From the NCBI GenBank assembly GCA_046327755.1, contig JAXLXW010000004.1:62001-126000 (forward strand): a stretch of 64,000 nucleotides of DNA, read 5' to 3'. Source of the stretch: SCN-70-22 sp046327755 (GTDB taxonomy: Bacteria; Gemmatimonadota; Gemmatimonadetes; Gemmatimonadales; Gemmatimonadaceae). Of this stretch, positions 18,350-27,800 are shown one piece after another (position 1 is the stretch's first letter; every line of letters begins with the position of its first letter). The notes below the pieces were generated by a model. The model had not been told where the DNA came from, did no database searches, and saw nothing but the letters and a program-made list of their open reading frames with translations. The position numbers were made by a program, and so were the translations under genes.

Positions 18350-18376
18350 GGCGGGAGAGCCTAACGCTCCCCCGCC
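18350..18376 (-). terminator. Stem-loop after the Pro-rich lipoprotein gene
   Basis: GGCGGGAGAGC (18350-18360) pairs with GCTCCCCCGCC (18366-18376) with one A-C mismatch and a CTAAC loop. It lies 46 bases downstream of the lipoprotein stop on the minus strand. A T-run is missing. Confidence 0.5.
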
Positions 18377-18421
18377 CCGGCGGTCTCCTGACCGCGCTGC
18401 CGTGCCGGTGACGATCGTCCG

Positions 18422-19024
18422 CTAGCGCAGCGGGTTGATCGGGAAGCGAGGACGCCCGCGCCGACGCGGCGGGCAATGGTCGACTCCCACGCCACCCCCG
18501 CGGATGACGATCCCGATGATGTCGCCGATTCCCTCGCCACGCCCTTCCCCCCGCCCGTCGACTCGCCCATTCCCGTAGCCGCCGCCGTTACCGGTATTCC
18601 CGCCCGGCACGTCAACCGGGAGCGCTGACGGACGAGGCGCGACGGACGGAACGCGAGGCACGTCTTCTTCCGGCGCAGCTGCCTGCGGCGTCTCGGCAGG
18701 CGCGGCCGCCAATTGCACCTCGTCAGCCGTCTGCGGGGCCGGGGAAAGCTTCTCCTCGGGGCGCTGCAGGTTGGCCGATCGCGACGCCACACGGCGCGGC
18801 GTCGGCGTGCGCTCGACCGGCGCGGCGCCGTTGCTCTGCTCCAGCTCGGAGACATACGCCATCGGCCGAGCGTTGTCGGCGCCGGCCAGCTCGAACTTGG
18901 ACGACGAGGCCTCCAGGTCCTTCTTCAGGTCCTCGGACATCCCGGCCGTGCTGGACGCGTCGCGGCCGCACGCCATGACGGCGAGCGACACCGGGACGAG
19001 CAGTCGAACGAGGCGAATGCGCAT
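18422..19024 (-). CDS. Lipoprotein, Ala/Pro/Gly-rich, unknown
   Basis: The protein has 200 residues from ATG 19024. Its signal peptide ends in a lipobox (VSLAVMACGRD, Cys near 19). The mature part begins with a short charged helix (MSEDLKKDLEASSSKFELA), then a disordered Ala/Pro/Glu stretch, then a Gly-rich section (GGNTGNGGGYGNGR) and a basic C-terminus. A longer frame to 19144 lacks signal-peptide features. It is unlikely to be an enzyme; perhaps it is a cell-envelope tether. Confidence 0.7.
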   Translation of the reverse strand: MRIRLVRLLVPVSLAVMACGRDASSTAGMSEDLKKDLEASSSKFELAGADNARPMAYVSELEQSNGAAPVERTPTPRRVASRSANLQRPEEKLSPAPQTADEVQLAAAPAETPQAAAPEEDVPRVPSVAPRPSALPVDVPGGNTGNGGGYGNGRVDGRGEGRGEGIGDIIGIVIRGGGVGVDHCPPRRRGRPRFPINPLR

Positions 19025-19276
19025 CGGGCCCTCGAAGATGGGGCGAAGCTTGAACGCGAACGAACGGACGGGGCGCGTCCTCCCGACCAACCCGGCGGAT
19101 GCCGACCCTCCTCTCAACATGCACAGCGCGGGCCAACCGTCCATACAGGATTTTCGCTAGGACGTCGCCCCGGCGCCATGGTGAGCTGTCCTCGACCGCT
19201 GACAGGGATCCGTCCCTTTGGTAGGACATCCACCGCGGCGCCCCCCCTGACACGCCTCGAGCGCGACCGCCCGCTC

Positions 19277-19837
19277 CTACCGGGCCATGGCCGCGCAGGC
19301 CGCCCCCGGCGTGCTTGGCGTCCCGTACTTCGCGTGCACCAGGCGGGCCTTCCCCTCAGCGGACACCACGACGGTGAACAGGTCGTCGTACATGTCGTCG
19401 CAGAGGTCCGGGAGCTTGGGTCCCCCCAGCGCGCCGACGATCGCCGGCACCGTGTTGCTGTGCCCGACGACGAGCACGGTACGCCCCGCGAAGCGCGACG
19501 TGATGGCCGTCGCAATGCCCTGTACGTGCTCCGCAACGCCCCCCTTCACGTCGATCACCTCGGGGGTGATGCCTAACGCCGTGGCGAGCGGCGCGGCGGT
19601 CTGCCGCGTGCGCTGGAACTGCGTCGTGATGATGGCCGAGACGCCCGCCTCCCGACCGATCGCGACGAGGGCTTGGGCGCGCGCCTCTCCCGCAGCGGAG
19701 AGCGGGACGTCACCGCTCGGTCCCGCCTTTTCGGCGTGCCGTACGACGAGGACAACCGTGTCGCCCGTCCCCGCGCGCGGCGCGACGAAGGTCAGCACCG
19801 CCAGGGCCACAGGGGCCAGGATCTTGAAGGAGAGCAT
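19277..19837 (-). CDS. Histidine phosphatase family protein, exported
   Basis: The protein has 186 residues with an N-terminal signal peptide (MLSFKILAPVALAVLTFVAP). The phosphohistidine motif VVRHAEKAG follows shortly, and the second His is in VLVVGHSNTVPAIV. The protein is as short as SixA but is predicted to be exported, which sets it in the broad phosphoglycerate-mutase-like group with unknown substrate. It is alone on the minus strand, 63 bases downstream of a DinB gene. Confidence 0.85.
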   Translation of the reverse strand: MLSFKILAPVALAVLTFVAPRAGTGDTVVLVVRHAEKAGPSGDVPLSAAGEARAQALVAIGREAGVSAIITTQFQRTRQTAAPLATALGITPEVIDVKGGVAEHVQGIATAITSRFAGRTVLVVGHSNTVPAIVGALGGPKLPDLCDDMYDDLFTVVVSAEGKARLVHAKYGTPSTPGAACAAMAR

Positions 19838-19900
19838 CGGTCTCGCGAAAGGAGTGGAGTGGTGGCGCGCCGCCCGGCGACGTCGCCGGATTGCCCCGAG

Positions 19901-20431
19901 CTACACGCCGAGCCGGGCGCGCAGCGACGTCACGTGCGCCACATGGTGCTCCCCGTGCCAGGCGTAGAGTCCGACGAGATGCGTGAGGGCGTGCCGTCCA
20001 GAGTCGGGGTGCACATACGTACGGTCGAAATCGGCGTCGGACATCGCGCGCAGGATGCGCACCCAGCGGTCGTGCACCGACTCCAGCAGCTGCAATGACA
20101 CCTCGACCGGAGTCGACCGGCTGTCGGCCAGGAGCGCCCACGCCTCCTCGTCGTACGGCTTGATGGTCGGGCAGTCCTCGGTGAGCGCCAACTTGAGGCG
20201 CACGTACGCATTCAGGTGCGAGTCGGGGACATGATGCACCACCTGCCGCACGGTCCATCCCCCTGGGCGGTACGGCGTGTCGAGCGCGCCGTCATCGAGT
20301 CCGTGGACGGCGGCGCGGAGCGCCGCGGGGGTCGCCGCGATCCGGTCGATGCACCCCCGCCGCCACTCGGGCGTGAAGGACGGGGGAGGCGCGTAACGGC
20401 CGATCGGGTAGCGCAGGTCCTGTTCGGTCAT
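19901..20431 (-). CDS. DinB-fold metal-dependent transferase, YfiT/BstA-like
   Basis: The protein is 176 residues from ATG 20431 (MTEQDLRYPIGRYAPPP). The YfiT group usually begins this way, with a YPIG motif. Three His ligands for a metal are apparent: VVHHVPDSHLN near residue 65 and AWHGEHHVAHV near 155. In Bacilli BstA transfers bacillithiol to electrophiles. Whether this organism makes bacillithiol is not known from this window. The preceding ORF extension to 20563 lacks family features and is left out. Confidence 0.82.
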   Translation of the reverse strand: MTEQDLRYPIGRYAPPPSFTPEWRRGCIDRIAATPAALRAAVHGLDDGALDTPYRPGGWTVRQVVHHVPDSHLNAYVRLKLALTEDCPTIKPYDEEAWALLADSRSTPVEVSLQLLESVHDRWVRILRAMSDADFDRTYVHPDSGRHALTHLVGLYAWHGEHHVAHVTSLRARLGV

Positions 20432-20756
20432 GGGCGAGGCGAGGTGAGAGGACGTCGCAGCCGCGTGTGCCGACGGCGCGGAACCGCCGTCGCCGCTCAA
20501 GCTAGCGTCGAGCAGGTGCCGCCCGCACGACATCGTGACGAACAGCGTCGTGATGCCTGACATCGTGACGCACGGCGCCGTACGCGGCGGCTACGGCGGA
20601 GGCGACGCAGGCGACGCAGGCGACGCAGGCGACGTGCGGCAGTCGTGCGTCCCCGGTTGTGCGCGCGCGGGAGGAAGTGCAGCCTAGGAGGCGTTCGCTC
20701 GGCCGCGATCGCGCCACTCACCCCGCTCCGCGTACCACCATCTTCCCACGTCCCCC
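20432..20756. other. 325-base divergent spacer with short repeats
   Basis: It separates the YfiT-like gene (minus) from the M55 gene (plus). GACATCGTGACG occurs twice, 30 bases apart (20529-20540 and 20559-20570), and GGCGACGCA occurs three times plus a fourth imperfect copy (20601-20636). No convincing gene is seen. Confidence 0.55.
20601..20636. repeat. 9-base tandem repeat
   Basis: GGCGACGCA is repeated at 20601, 20610 and 20619, followed by GGCGACGTG at 20628. It lies about 120 bases before the M55 peptidase start. The effect on expression is unknown. Confidence 0.75.
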
Positions 20757-21683
20757 ATGCGTCGCACCAGCCCCGTCATCTCCTGGCTCCCCTCGCTCGC
20801 CGCGCTCTCCGTCGCCGCGACGCTTGCCTCCGCGGCCCCCGCGGCCGCGCAGCGCCCGCTCAAGGTCTACATCTCGGTCGACATGGAGGGGATCACCGGA
20901 GTCGTCAGCGCCGACCAGCTCGGCCCCACGTCGTTCGAGTACCAACGTGCACGCGAGTGGATGACGGCCGATGCGCTCGCCGCCATCCAGGGGGCGCGCG
21001 ATGCGGGGGCGACCGAGATCGTCGTCAGCGACTCCCACGGCAACGGACAGAATCTCCTGATCGACCTCCTCCCGGAGGACGTCACGGTCATCCGCTCCTG
21101 GCCGCGCCCGATGATGATGATGGAAGGGGTCGACTCGACGTTCGCCGCCGCGGTCTTCGTCGGGTATCACGCCAGCACGGCGAACGTGCGCGGCGTGCGG
21201 GCGCACACGATGTCGAGCGCCACGCTCACCGGTGTCACGCTCAACGGGCGCGAAGTGCCGGAGGGTGGGATCAATGCCGCGCTGGCGGGCCACTTCGGCG
21301 TACCCGTGGTGGCGATCTCGGGCGACGACGCCGCGGTCGCGGAAGTCTCCCCCTTCGCCGCCGGCATGGAAGGCGCCGTGGTGAAACGCGCCATCTCCTT
21401 CCACTCGGCTGCAACGCTCACGCCCAAGGCGGGGCAGGCGCTCATTCGCGCCAAGGTGAAGGCCGGGATCGAGAAGCGCGAGCGCATTGCGCCGTTTGTC
21501 TTGCGTGGTCCGGTGACGGCGGAGGTCTCGTTCAAGCACTATCGCGCGGCCGAGATGCTGGCGTACCTCCCGATCGTGACGCGCGTCAACGCCCACACCA
21601 TCCGCTTCGTCGGGAAGGACATCCTCGAGGTGTCGCGATTCCTCGAGTTCGTCGAGACGTACCAGCCAGACCTCACGCCCTAA
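20757..21683 (+). CDS. M55-family D-aminopeptidase (DppA-like), exported
   Basis: The protein is 308 residues with a signal peptide (MRRTSPVISWLPSLAALSVA then Ala-rich). The mature part starts LKVYISVDMEGITGVV, where the Asp and Glu bind zinc in DppA. IVVSDSHGNGQNLL gives the next His, and FVGYHAS the third. The catalytic region of the family is complete. DppA removes D-amino acids from short peptides, so it may act on peptidoglycan-derived D-Ala peptides in the periplasm. The longer C-terminal part runs to the stop without extra domains. Confidence 0.9.
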   Translation: MRRTSPVISWLPSLAALSVAATLASAAPAAAQRPLKVYISVDMEGITGVVSADQLGPTSFEYQRAREWMTADALAAIQGARDAGATEIVVSDSHGNGQNLLIDLLPEDVTVIRSWPRPMMMMEGVDSTFAAAVFVGYHASTANVRGVRAHTMSSATLTGVTLNGREVPEGGINAALAGHFGVPVVAISGDDAAVAEVSPFAAGMEGAVVKRAISFHSAATLTPKAGQALIRAKVKAGIEKRERIAPFVLRGPVTAEVSFKHYRAAEMLAYLPIVTRVNAHTIRFVGKDILEVSRFLEFVETYQPDLTP

Positions 21684-21910
21684 CGAGCCGCGGCGTTGTG
21701 GCTCGCGCCGCGCGGCGGTTTCCGGTACCGCGCGGCGCCGCTCGTCTGCAGGAAACGCCGCACGCGTGCGCCGCGTGCCCGGCGTGCTCGGCGTGCGCCC
21801 CTTCGGAACGCGCCCGCGTCCGGCTACGTTTCCTGACCGGCAGCGGGCGCGACGCCCCCTGCCGGATTGCGCACCTCGGCCCCCACCGACGCTCGCCCAG
21901 GAGTCCCTGA

Positions 21911-22744
21911 ATGGAATGGCTCGCCGACCCCCAGAGTTGGATCGGCCTGTTGACGTTGACCGTGCTCGAGGTCGTCCTCGGCATCGACAACATCATCTTC
22001 ATCTCGATCCTCTCCTCGAAGCTGCCGCGCGAGGAACAGACCAAGGCGCGTCGCCTCGGGCTGCTCGGGGCCTTCTTCACCCGCGTCCTGCTGCTCCTCT
22101 CGATCGCCTGGATCGTGAAGCTCACGACGCCGCTCTTCTCGGTGGGGTCGATCGACTTCAGCGGGCGCGCCCTCATCCTCCTCATCGGCGGTCTCTTCCT
22201 GATCGGGAAGGCCACGTACGAGATCCACGACAAGCTGGAAGGGCACGAGCACGCGACCGACGCGTCTGTCAAGCGGGCGGCGCTGGGCGCCGTGGTCGCG
22301 CAGATCATGGTCGTCGACATCGTCTTTTCGCTCGATTCCGTGATCACTGCGGTGGGGATGGTGAATCACGTCACGATCATGATCGGGGCGAACATCATCG
22401 CGCTCGGCGTGATGCTGCTGGCGGCGAACCCGATCTCCGACTTCGTCGACAATCACCCGACGATCAAGATCCTCGCGCTCTCGTTCCTCGTCCTCATCGG
22501 GACGAACCTGGTCGCCGAGTCCCTGGGCCATCACATCCCGAAGGGGTACACCTACTTCGCGATGGCCTTCGCCTTCCTGGTCGAGATGCTGAACTTGCAG
22601 CTGCGCAAGCGGGCCGCCGCTCCGGTGAAGCTGCATGACACACCGCGCACCGGCGACGTGGCGGAGGCGACGGTTCCCGCGGGCGCCAGTCGGAGCGCGA
22701 TGCGTCCCCCAACTCCCAGCGGACGTAAGCGCAAGAAGCGGTGA
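21911..22744 (+). CDS. TerC-family integral membrane protein
   Basis: The protein has 277 residues with about seven membrane helices. The family signature is clear: VLEVVLGIDNIIFISILSSKL near the start and MVVDIVFSLDSVITAVGMV in the middle, each with the conserved Asp in a membrane helix. AGGAG lies 7 bases before the ATG. Related proteins export metal ions (Mn2+, as MntY/YkoY) or give tellurite resistance. No Mn riboswitch of yybP-ykoY type is seen in the 227 bases upstream. It ends against the DUF481 gene over a strong hairpin. Confidence 0.92.
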   Translation: MEWLADPQSWIGLLTLTVLEVVLGIDNIIFISILSSKLPREEQTKARRLGLLGAFFTRVLLLLSIAWIVKLTTPLFSVGSIDFSGRALILLIGGLFLIGKATYEIHDKLEGHEHATDASVKRAALGAVVAQIMVVDIVFSLDSVITAVGMVNHVTIMIGANIIALGVMLLAANPISDFVDNHPTIKILALSFLVLIGTNLVAESLGHHIPKGYTYFAMAFAFLVEMLNLQLRKRAAAPVKLHDTPRTGDVAEATVPAGASRSAMRPPTPSGRKRKKR

Positions 22745-22754
22745 GCGAAACGCA

Positions 22755-22786
22755 GCGGGCGCGCCCGATGCCCCTGGCGCGCCCGC
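22755..22786. terminator. Bidirectional hairpin between terC-type and DUF481 genes
   Basis: GCGGGCGCGCC (22755-22765) pairs perfectly with GGCGCGCCCGC (22776-22786) over an 10-base loop. It is eleven bases after the TerC stop and 22 before the convergent DUF481 stop, so it can end transcripts from both sides. Confidence 0.7.
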
Positions 22787-22807
22787 GCAACGTCATGACC
22801 GCCCACG

Positions 22808-23539
22808 CTACCAGTTGAATTGCAGCCCGGTGGTGAAGATCCGATCGCTCTTGCTGCGACCGGTCTCCGGCAGGTTGTCGAAGCGGACGACGTAGCCGAG
22901 TTTCATCGCCACATGCGTGGACAGGGGCGCCACCAGCGCCGACTCGGAGTTCACGCGGTAGTCCTCCGAGGTTTCGAGGTTGGGGAGGAACTCCACGCCC
23001 TGCTGGAAGTACGCCGTCTTGGAGAAGTTGTGGCGATAGACGGTCGCGCTGCGTACCGAAGCGAAGCTCTTCTCCGTCCCGTCGGTGGCACGCTGCTGGT
23101 TCGACGCGAGGCCGGCCTCCAGCGCCCAGGTGTCCGCCGAGAGCGTGACCAGCTTGGCCGAGAGGCCGAGCGCCTCCTCGAAGCGACGTGAGATTCCGGC
23201 AAAGGTGTTGCGATCGTAGCCGACGAAGCCGAACAGGGCGAGGCGCGGGTGGAACGACCAGTCGCTGCGCCAGTTGGTGAAGAGCAGGTTCGACGTCTGC
23301 TTGCCGTCCTGGCTGGCGTAGATGGAGCCGAACTGCTGCTTGTGCTCCCACTTGCCGGCGCGAAGGACGAGCTTCTCCCCGAGGTTGAAGGTGGAGACGT
23401 CGGTGTTGCCTGTGGTGCTGACGTAGCCCAGGTCGGCGCTGAACTCGCGCGGCTTTGGCTTGTCCTGGGCGGCCGCGAGGGACGGCAGCAGAAGCAGGGC
23501 TGCGGCAGTGCACCAGCAGCGGCGAGTCGAGGCGTTCAT
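22808..23539 (-). CDS. DUF481 outer-membrane-type protein
   Basis: The protein has 243 residues from ATG 23539 (MNASTRRCWCTAAALLLLPSLAAAQ), a good signal peptide; the longer frame to 23593 would hide it. The rest alternates short amphipathic strands ending in a C-terminal aromatic (GLQFNW), as beta-barrel proteins do. Sequences such as ELSADLGYVSTTGNTDVSTF, LVLRAGKWEHKQQFGSIYASQ and WSFHPRLALFGFVGYDRN are typical of the DUF481 (YdiY-like) family. It may be a salt-inducible outer-membrane porin-like protein; its ligand is unknown. Confidence 0.85.
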   Translation of the reverse strand: MNASTRRCWCTAAALLLLPSLAAAQDKPKPREFSADLGYVSTTGNTDVSTFNLGEKLVLRAGKWEHKQQFGSIYASQDGKQTSNLLFTNWRSDWSFHPRLALFGFVGYDRNTFAGISRRFEEALGLSAKLVTLSADTWALEAGLASNQQRATDGTEKSFASVRSATVYRHNFSKTAYFQQGVEFLPNLETSEDYRVNSESALVAPLSTHVAMKLGYVVRFDNLPETGRSKSDRIFTTGLQFNW

Positions 23540-23701
23540 GGCACGTGGGGCGCGTGGGGGCTCACGGGAGGGCGCAGCCGAACGCGACGTCAACGCATCG
23601 CCGGAGGGCCGCGCGCGAGAACAGGGAGGGCGATCTCCTCCCGGCGTTCGGCAAGCTAGTCGTTTCCGGGCGCCAGCCGCAACGCAACGCGGCTCGCTTC
23701 G

Positions 23702-24244
23702 TTAGGCCGAGCTCGCTGCCTCGGGGGCAGGGCGCAGTCCGCGAACGATGCGTGCCGTCGTCGCGATCTGCCCCGCGTGTCGCTGCGCATGTTCCGCCGA
23801 GTGAAACAGGAGCCCCAGCACGGTCGATGGCAGCGCGTGGCGGCCGACGGTGCGCGGCGCAAGCAGCTCGCCGGCGCGCCCCGACCACTCGTGCAGCTGC
23901 CGAAGGGCCTCGGCCAGCGCGGCATCGACCTCGTGCCAGAGCGCCTCACCGTCGGCGAGCGGCGTCTGGGGCGTTCCCTCGGCCCTCAGCCGCTGCAGCT
24001 GCGCCGCGTCGAGTGGGCGGCCGGCCGCGTAGGTCAGCAGTCGATCGGTGCTCCCCGCCAGGTGACGGGCGTGGTAGGCGATGCTGGGCGCTCCGCCCGG
24101 CGTGGCCCACGCCTCCTCCGCCGTGCATGAGGGGAGGAGGCGCGCCAGTTCCTCTCCAATCTGCAGGAAGGCGTGCGCCGCCGGCTGCAAGAGCGGCGCA
24201 ATCCCTGCCACGGGGCCCCGCAACCACGCTTCCGGCGCGCTCAC
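23702..24244 (-). CDS. DinB-fold protein
   Basis: The protein is 180 residues from a GTG at 24244. This GTG overlaps the stop of the next upstream gene in a GTGA, so I preferred it to the open frame reaching 24355, which is Arg-rich. Helices with His at AYHARHLAGSTD and LLFHSAEHAQRHAGQIATTARI fit a four-helix DinB bundle with three His ligands. The function is unknown; the family covers thiol-dependent transferases and other metal enzymes. Confidence 0.78.
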   Translation of the reverse strand: MSAPEAWLRGPVAGIAPLLQPAAHAFLQIGEELARLLPSCTAEEAWATPGGAPSIAYHARHLAGSTDRLLTYAAGRPLDAAQLQRLRAEGTPQTPLADGEALWHEVDAALAEALRQLHEWSGRAGELLAPRTVGRHALPSTVLGLLFHSAEHAQRHAGQIATTARIVRGLRPAPEAASSA

Positions 24245-24774
24245 AGGTAGCGCGTCTTCACGATGCCGACGTGGTGCAGCTCGTGCCCCGCCGTCACCCA
24301 CGCCAGGGCGCGCACCGACATCGCGTTGTTGCTGGCGATGCCGCGACGCATCCATTCCGTCGCGTTGAGTGACGCGAAGAGAAGGACCGTGGCGCGGCGA
24401 ACCGCCTCGAACTCGTCGCTCAGCGAGGCCAGCGTTCGATCGTCGAAGCTGGCGTTGGTGATGTAGGCATTCTCGTCAAACGAGGCGAGCGCCGTCTCGT
24501 CGTTGCGTGCGAAGCGAAGCGCGCGGTACGTGAAGATGCGCTCGGCGTCGATGATGTGTCCCACCACCTCGCGAATGCTCCACTTGCCCGGGGCGTAGCG
24601 AGCCAGCGACGCCTCTTCACTGATCGTGCGAAGGAAGGCCAGCGTGCCTTCGCCTTGCGTCGATAGCGTCTCGACGACGTCGCCGGTGGGAACGTGGCCT
24701 ACGTAGCCGCCGTAGTACGGGGCGTACTCCGTCGCTTCGGGACGGGTGGTGCGGATCACGTGCACGTGAGACAT
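24241..24774 (-). CDS. DinB-fold protein
   Basis: The protein has 177 residues. VVGHIIDAERIFTYRA and AWVTAGHELHHVGIV carry His residues spaced for the DinB metal site, and PGKWSIREVVGHIIDAER is the usual motif in this family. It is translationally coupled by four bases to the next DinB gene. The pair might form a heterodimer, or represent a recent duplication that has diverged strongly. Confidence 0.82.
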   Translation of the reverse strand: MSHVHVIRTTRPEATEYAPYYGGYVGHVPTGDVVETLSTQGEGTLAFLRTISEEASLARYAPGKWSIREVVGHIIDAERIFTYRALRFARNDETALASFDENAYITNASFDDRTLASLSDEFEAVRRATVLLFASLNATEWMRRGIASNNAMSVRALAWVTAGHELHHVGIVKTRYL

Positions 24775-24827
24775 GGGTCCTGTCGATCGAGGGGTGGATG
24801 AAGGGATGAAGGTATCACGCGAGCGCC

Positions 24828-27800
24828 TCAGGGCTTTCCCTTCCGCGAGAGCGAGCGGAAATACTCGCTCACCAGGTCGCGATACCCGGGCGGCACGTCG
24901 TTCCCGCCACCGAGCACCGGCCCCTCACGTTCGCGCTCCCCCAGCTGGCGCCGCAGGGAGAACTCGAACTCCTTGAACCCTTCCAACACGGAGACGCGCA
25001 GGCGCGCCAGTTCCTCCGGATCGTTGAAGGAACGTCCGGACTCCAGCGATCGCAAGCGGCCGATGAGCCGATCGAGATCGCCCGTGGAGATGCCGTCCTG
25101 CGCGAGCCCGCGTCGAAGCGCCTCGGCGCTCTCACGCTCGCCGCGCAGCTCGCGAGAGAACTGACGCGCGTCCTCAGGGGAGAGGCGTCCACCCGCGGGA
25201 CCTCCCTGCCCCGATCCACCCATCTGGCCGCCGTTAGGCGTGGGCAGCGGAGCGCCGCCACGCTGGCCGGCGCCCCCTCCCGCCTGCCCCGGCGTACCCT
25301 GACGCCCCTGGCCGCCTTGTCCGCTCTGGCTGCCCTGCCCGCCCTGGCCCTGCTGGCCCTGCTGGCCCTGCTGGCCCTGCTGGCCCTGCTGGCCCTGCTG
25401 GCCCTGCTGGCCCTGCTGGCCCTGCTGGCCTTGCTGGCCTTGCTGGCCTTGCTGGCCTTGCTGGCCTTGCTGGCCTTGCTGGCTTTGCTGGCCTTGCTGG
25501 CCGGACTGGCTCCGCTGCCCCTGGGAACCGTTAGGCGAGGGCTGCGCACCCGATGGATCGCCGGCGGATTCGCCGGTTCGGCCGCCCGTCCGTTCACGCA
25601 TGCGCTCGTCGAGCGAGGCCAGTGAACGCACGAGGTCGCGAGCCTGCGCCAAGGAGCGTGCGCGCCGCTGCGTGCTGTCGCTCGCGGCACCCGAGGCCGC
25701 GCGCGCGACTTGCGCGGACAGCGAGTCGAGCGCCTGCCCGATCTCTCCCTCGAAGTTCTCCACGACGTCCTTGGACTGACGCCGCACGAAGTCGCGCGAG
25801 GCGGTGATCATGTCGTCAATGCGCTTGCGCCGGATCTCGTTGGCGGCATCACGCAGCTGGCGGGAGGCCCCGGCGCCCTCGCCGCGGTCGCGCAGCGCCT
25901 CCCGCGACAGGCGATCGAGTTCCTGCTCCAGCTGTTCGACCTCGCGCGCCATCTGCTCCTTTCGCGCGTCGAGACGCTCCAGGCGTCCGCTGCGATCGGC
26001 CGCGTCCCCCAGTCGGCGCACTTCCTCGCGCACGTCGCGCTGCTGTTCGGCGAGGCGCTGCGCGCGCTCCGCCGCGCCCTGCATCCCGCGCGCCGACTGT
26101 GCGCCGCGCGACTGCTCGAGCAGGCGCCGCGCCTCGTCCAGCCGTTGCTGGGCCGCCGAGCCGCGCGCACTCCCGCCCTGCCCCTGGCTGGTCGCTTGCC
26201 GTCGCATGTCGTTGGCCGCGTCCTGCAGCGCCCGCGCCGTTTCCTGCATCTCCGGGGACTGCTGCTCGCGCGCGAGACGTTCGAGGCGACGTGCCAACTG
26301 CTCGGCCTCCTCGGCCATCTGGCGTTGGGAGCCGCCGCCCGCGCCGCCGCTCGACGGCGCGCCCTGCAGTCGCTGGCGCGCCCGTTCGTTCTCTTGCTGC
26401 TGGCGGGCAGCCAGCCGCTTCAGGCGCTCCAGCGTCTCATCGACCTCGCGTTGCGCCTGCTCCTGCTGCGATCCCTGCACCTGCTCGTACTGGTTGCGCA
26501 GCTTGTCGGTCTCCAACTCGAACAGGTCGGCGAGATCCTCCGCCTCGGCGTTGCCACCCCCGCCCCCGCCGCCGCCGCCGTTCTGCAGGCTCACCTGCAC
26601 TTCCTTGAACAGCGCATCGACGCGCTCCAGCAGCTGCAACGCACGCTGTTCCGGCGACAGCGCCTCGGCGAGCTTGCGCCCGCTCAACTGCGTTTCCGCG
26701 TCCGACATCTCCGCCAGGACGCGCGGCATGAGCTCGGCCATGGTCTTGAACGTCGTGTCCGTCGCCTGCACGGCCGGGCGCTTGAGCCGGGTGAGCGTCT
26801 GCTGGACGTCCTCCCGCAGCTTGCGCTGCGCGAGCAGGATGGTCGTCACGTCGGAGCGGAACTCCGCACTCTCCACCTTGGGGCGGTCGCGCTGCGACTT
26901 GAACGTCGCCGCGATGATCTCGCGCTGTCGCGCCACGAGCGTCCCCGGGTTCTCCCCCTGCTGGCCCCCACCACCGCCCCCCGCCTGCTGGCTCTGCTTG
27001 TACTCGCGATCAAAGGGGCGCACCGTGAGGAAGTAGATGTCGGTCGATGCGCTCTTGGTCCCCGACACCGCGTCGTTGTCCCATGCCTTGGCGTAGTACG
27101 CGATCACGTCGCCCGGCTGCAGCGACATCTCCTCGAGGAAGAGCGTGTGCCCGGCGCTCAGCTCGCGCGGGCGCCGTCCGCGCCCTTCGCTGAGCACAAC
27201 GACCTTCTCCTCGCCGCCGTTCACTTGATAGTGCAGCTCGAGCTTCCCCACGCCATAGTCGTCGGTCGCCTCCGCCTCGACCAGTACCTCCTCGACGCTC
27301 GACGGGCGCACATCGCGCCCAGGCTTCCGCATCTGCACCTGCGGCGCGCGATCCTCCATCGCATCGATCACGTAGTCGACGTTCCCGGCCACGCGCGTGC
27401 CATCCATGGCCTCCAGCTCGATGCGATAGAAGTCATCCCGTCGCACGCCGAGGCTCCCGACCAGTGTGCTGTCGTCGAGGCGCGTGAGGACGATGGAGGA
27501 GTCACCGCCAAGGACGATGCGCCCTCCTCGCACCGCGCGCGTAGCCCGTACCCGCACGGTCGCGCGCGTCCCCTTCACGGCAGCGATGTCACCGACATCC
27601 TCCAGTTGCTCGGTCGCCAGCCCCGTGTAGGCCGGGTACTGCAGCTCGAGATCGGTGCGCTTCACCGCCGGCAGGTCGCGCACGGTAAGGGTGAACGGCG
27701 CGGAGCGCACGCCGCTCGACTCCACGAAGTACTCGACGTTCTCCCCGATGTCGAACAACCGCGCAGTGAAGCGCGTCGAGTCCTTTCCAGACCCCATCAA

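Noticed and set aside
21684..21910. Possible Mn (yybP-ykoY) riboswitch before the TerC gene
   Set aside because: The conserved core of that motif could not be found in the spacer.
25343..25505. CRISPR-like or intergenic repeat array
   Set aside because: The units are 9 bases, contiguous without spacers and in frame in a protein gene.
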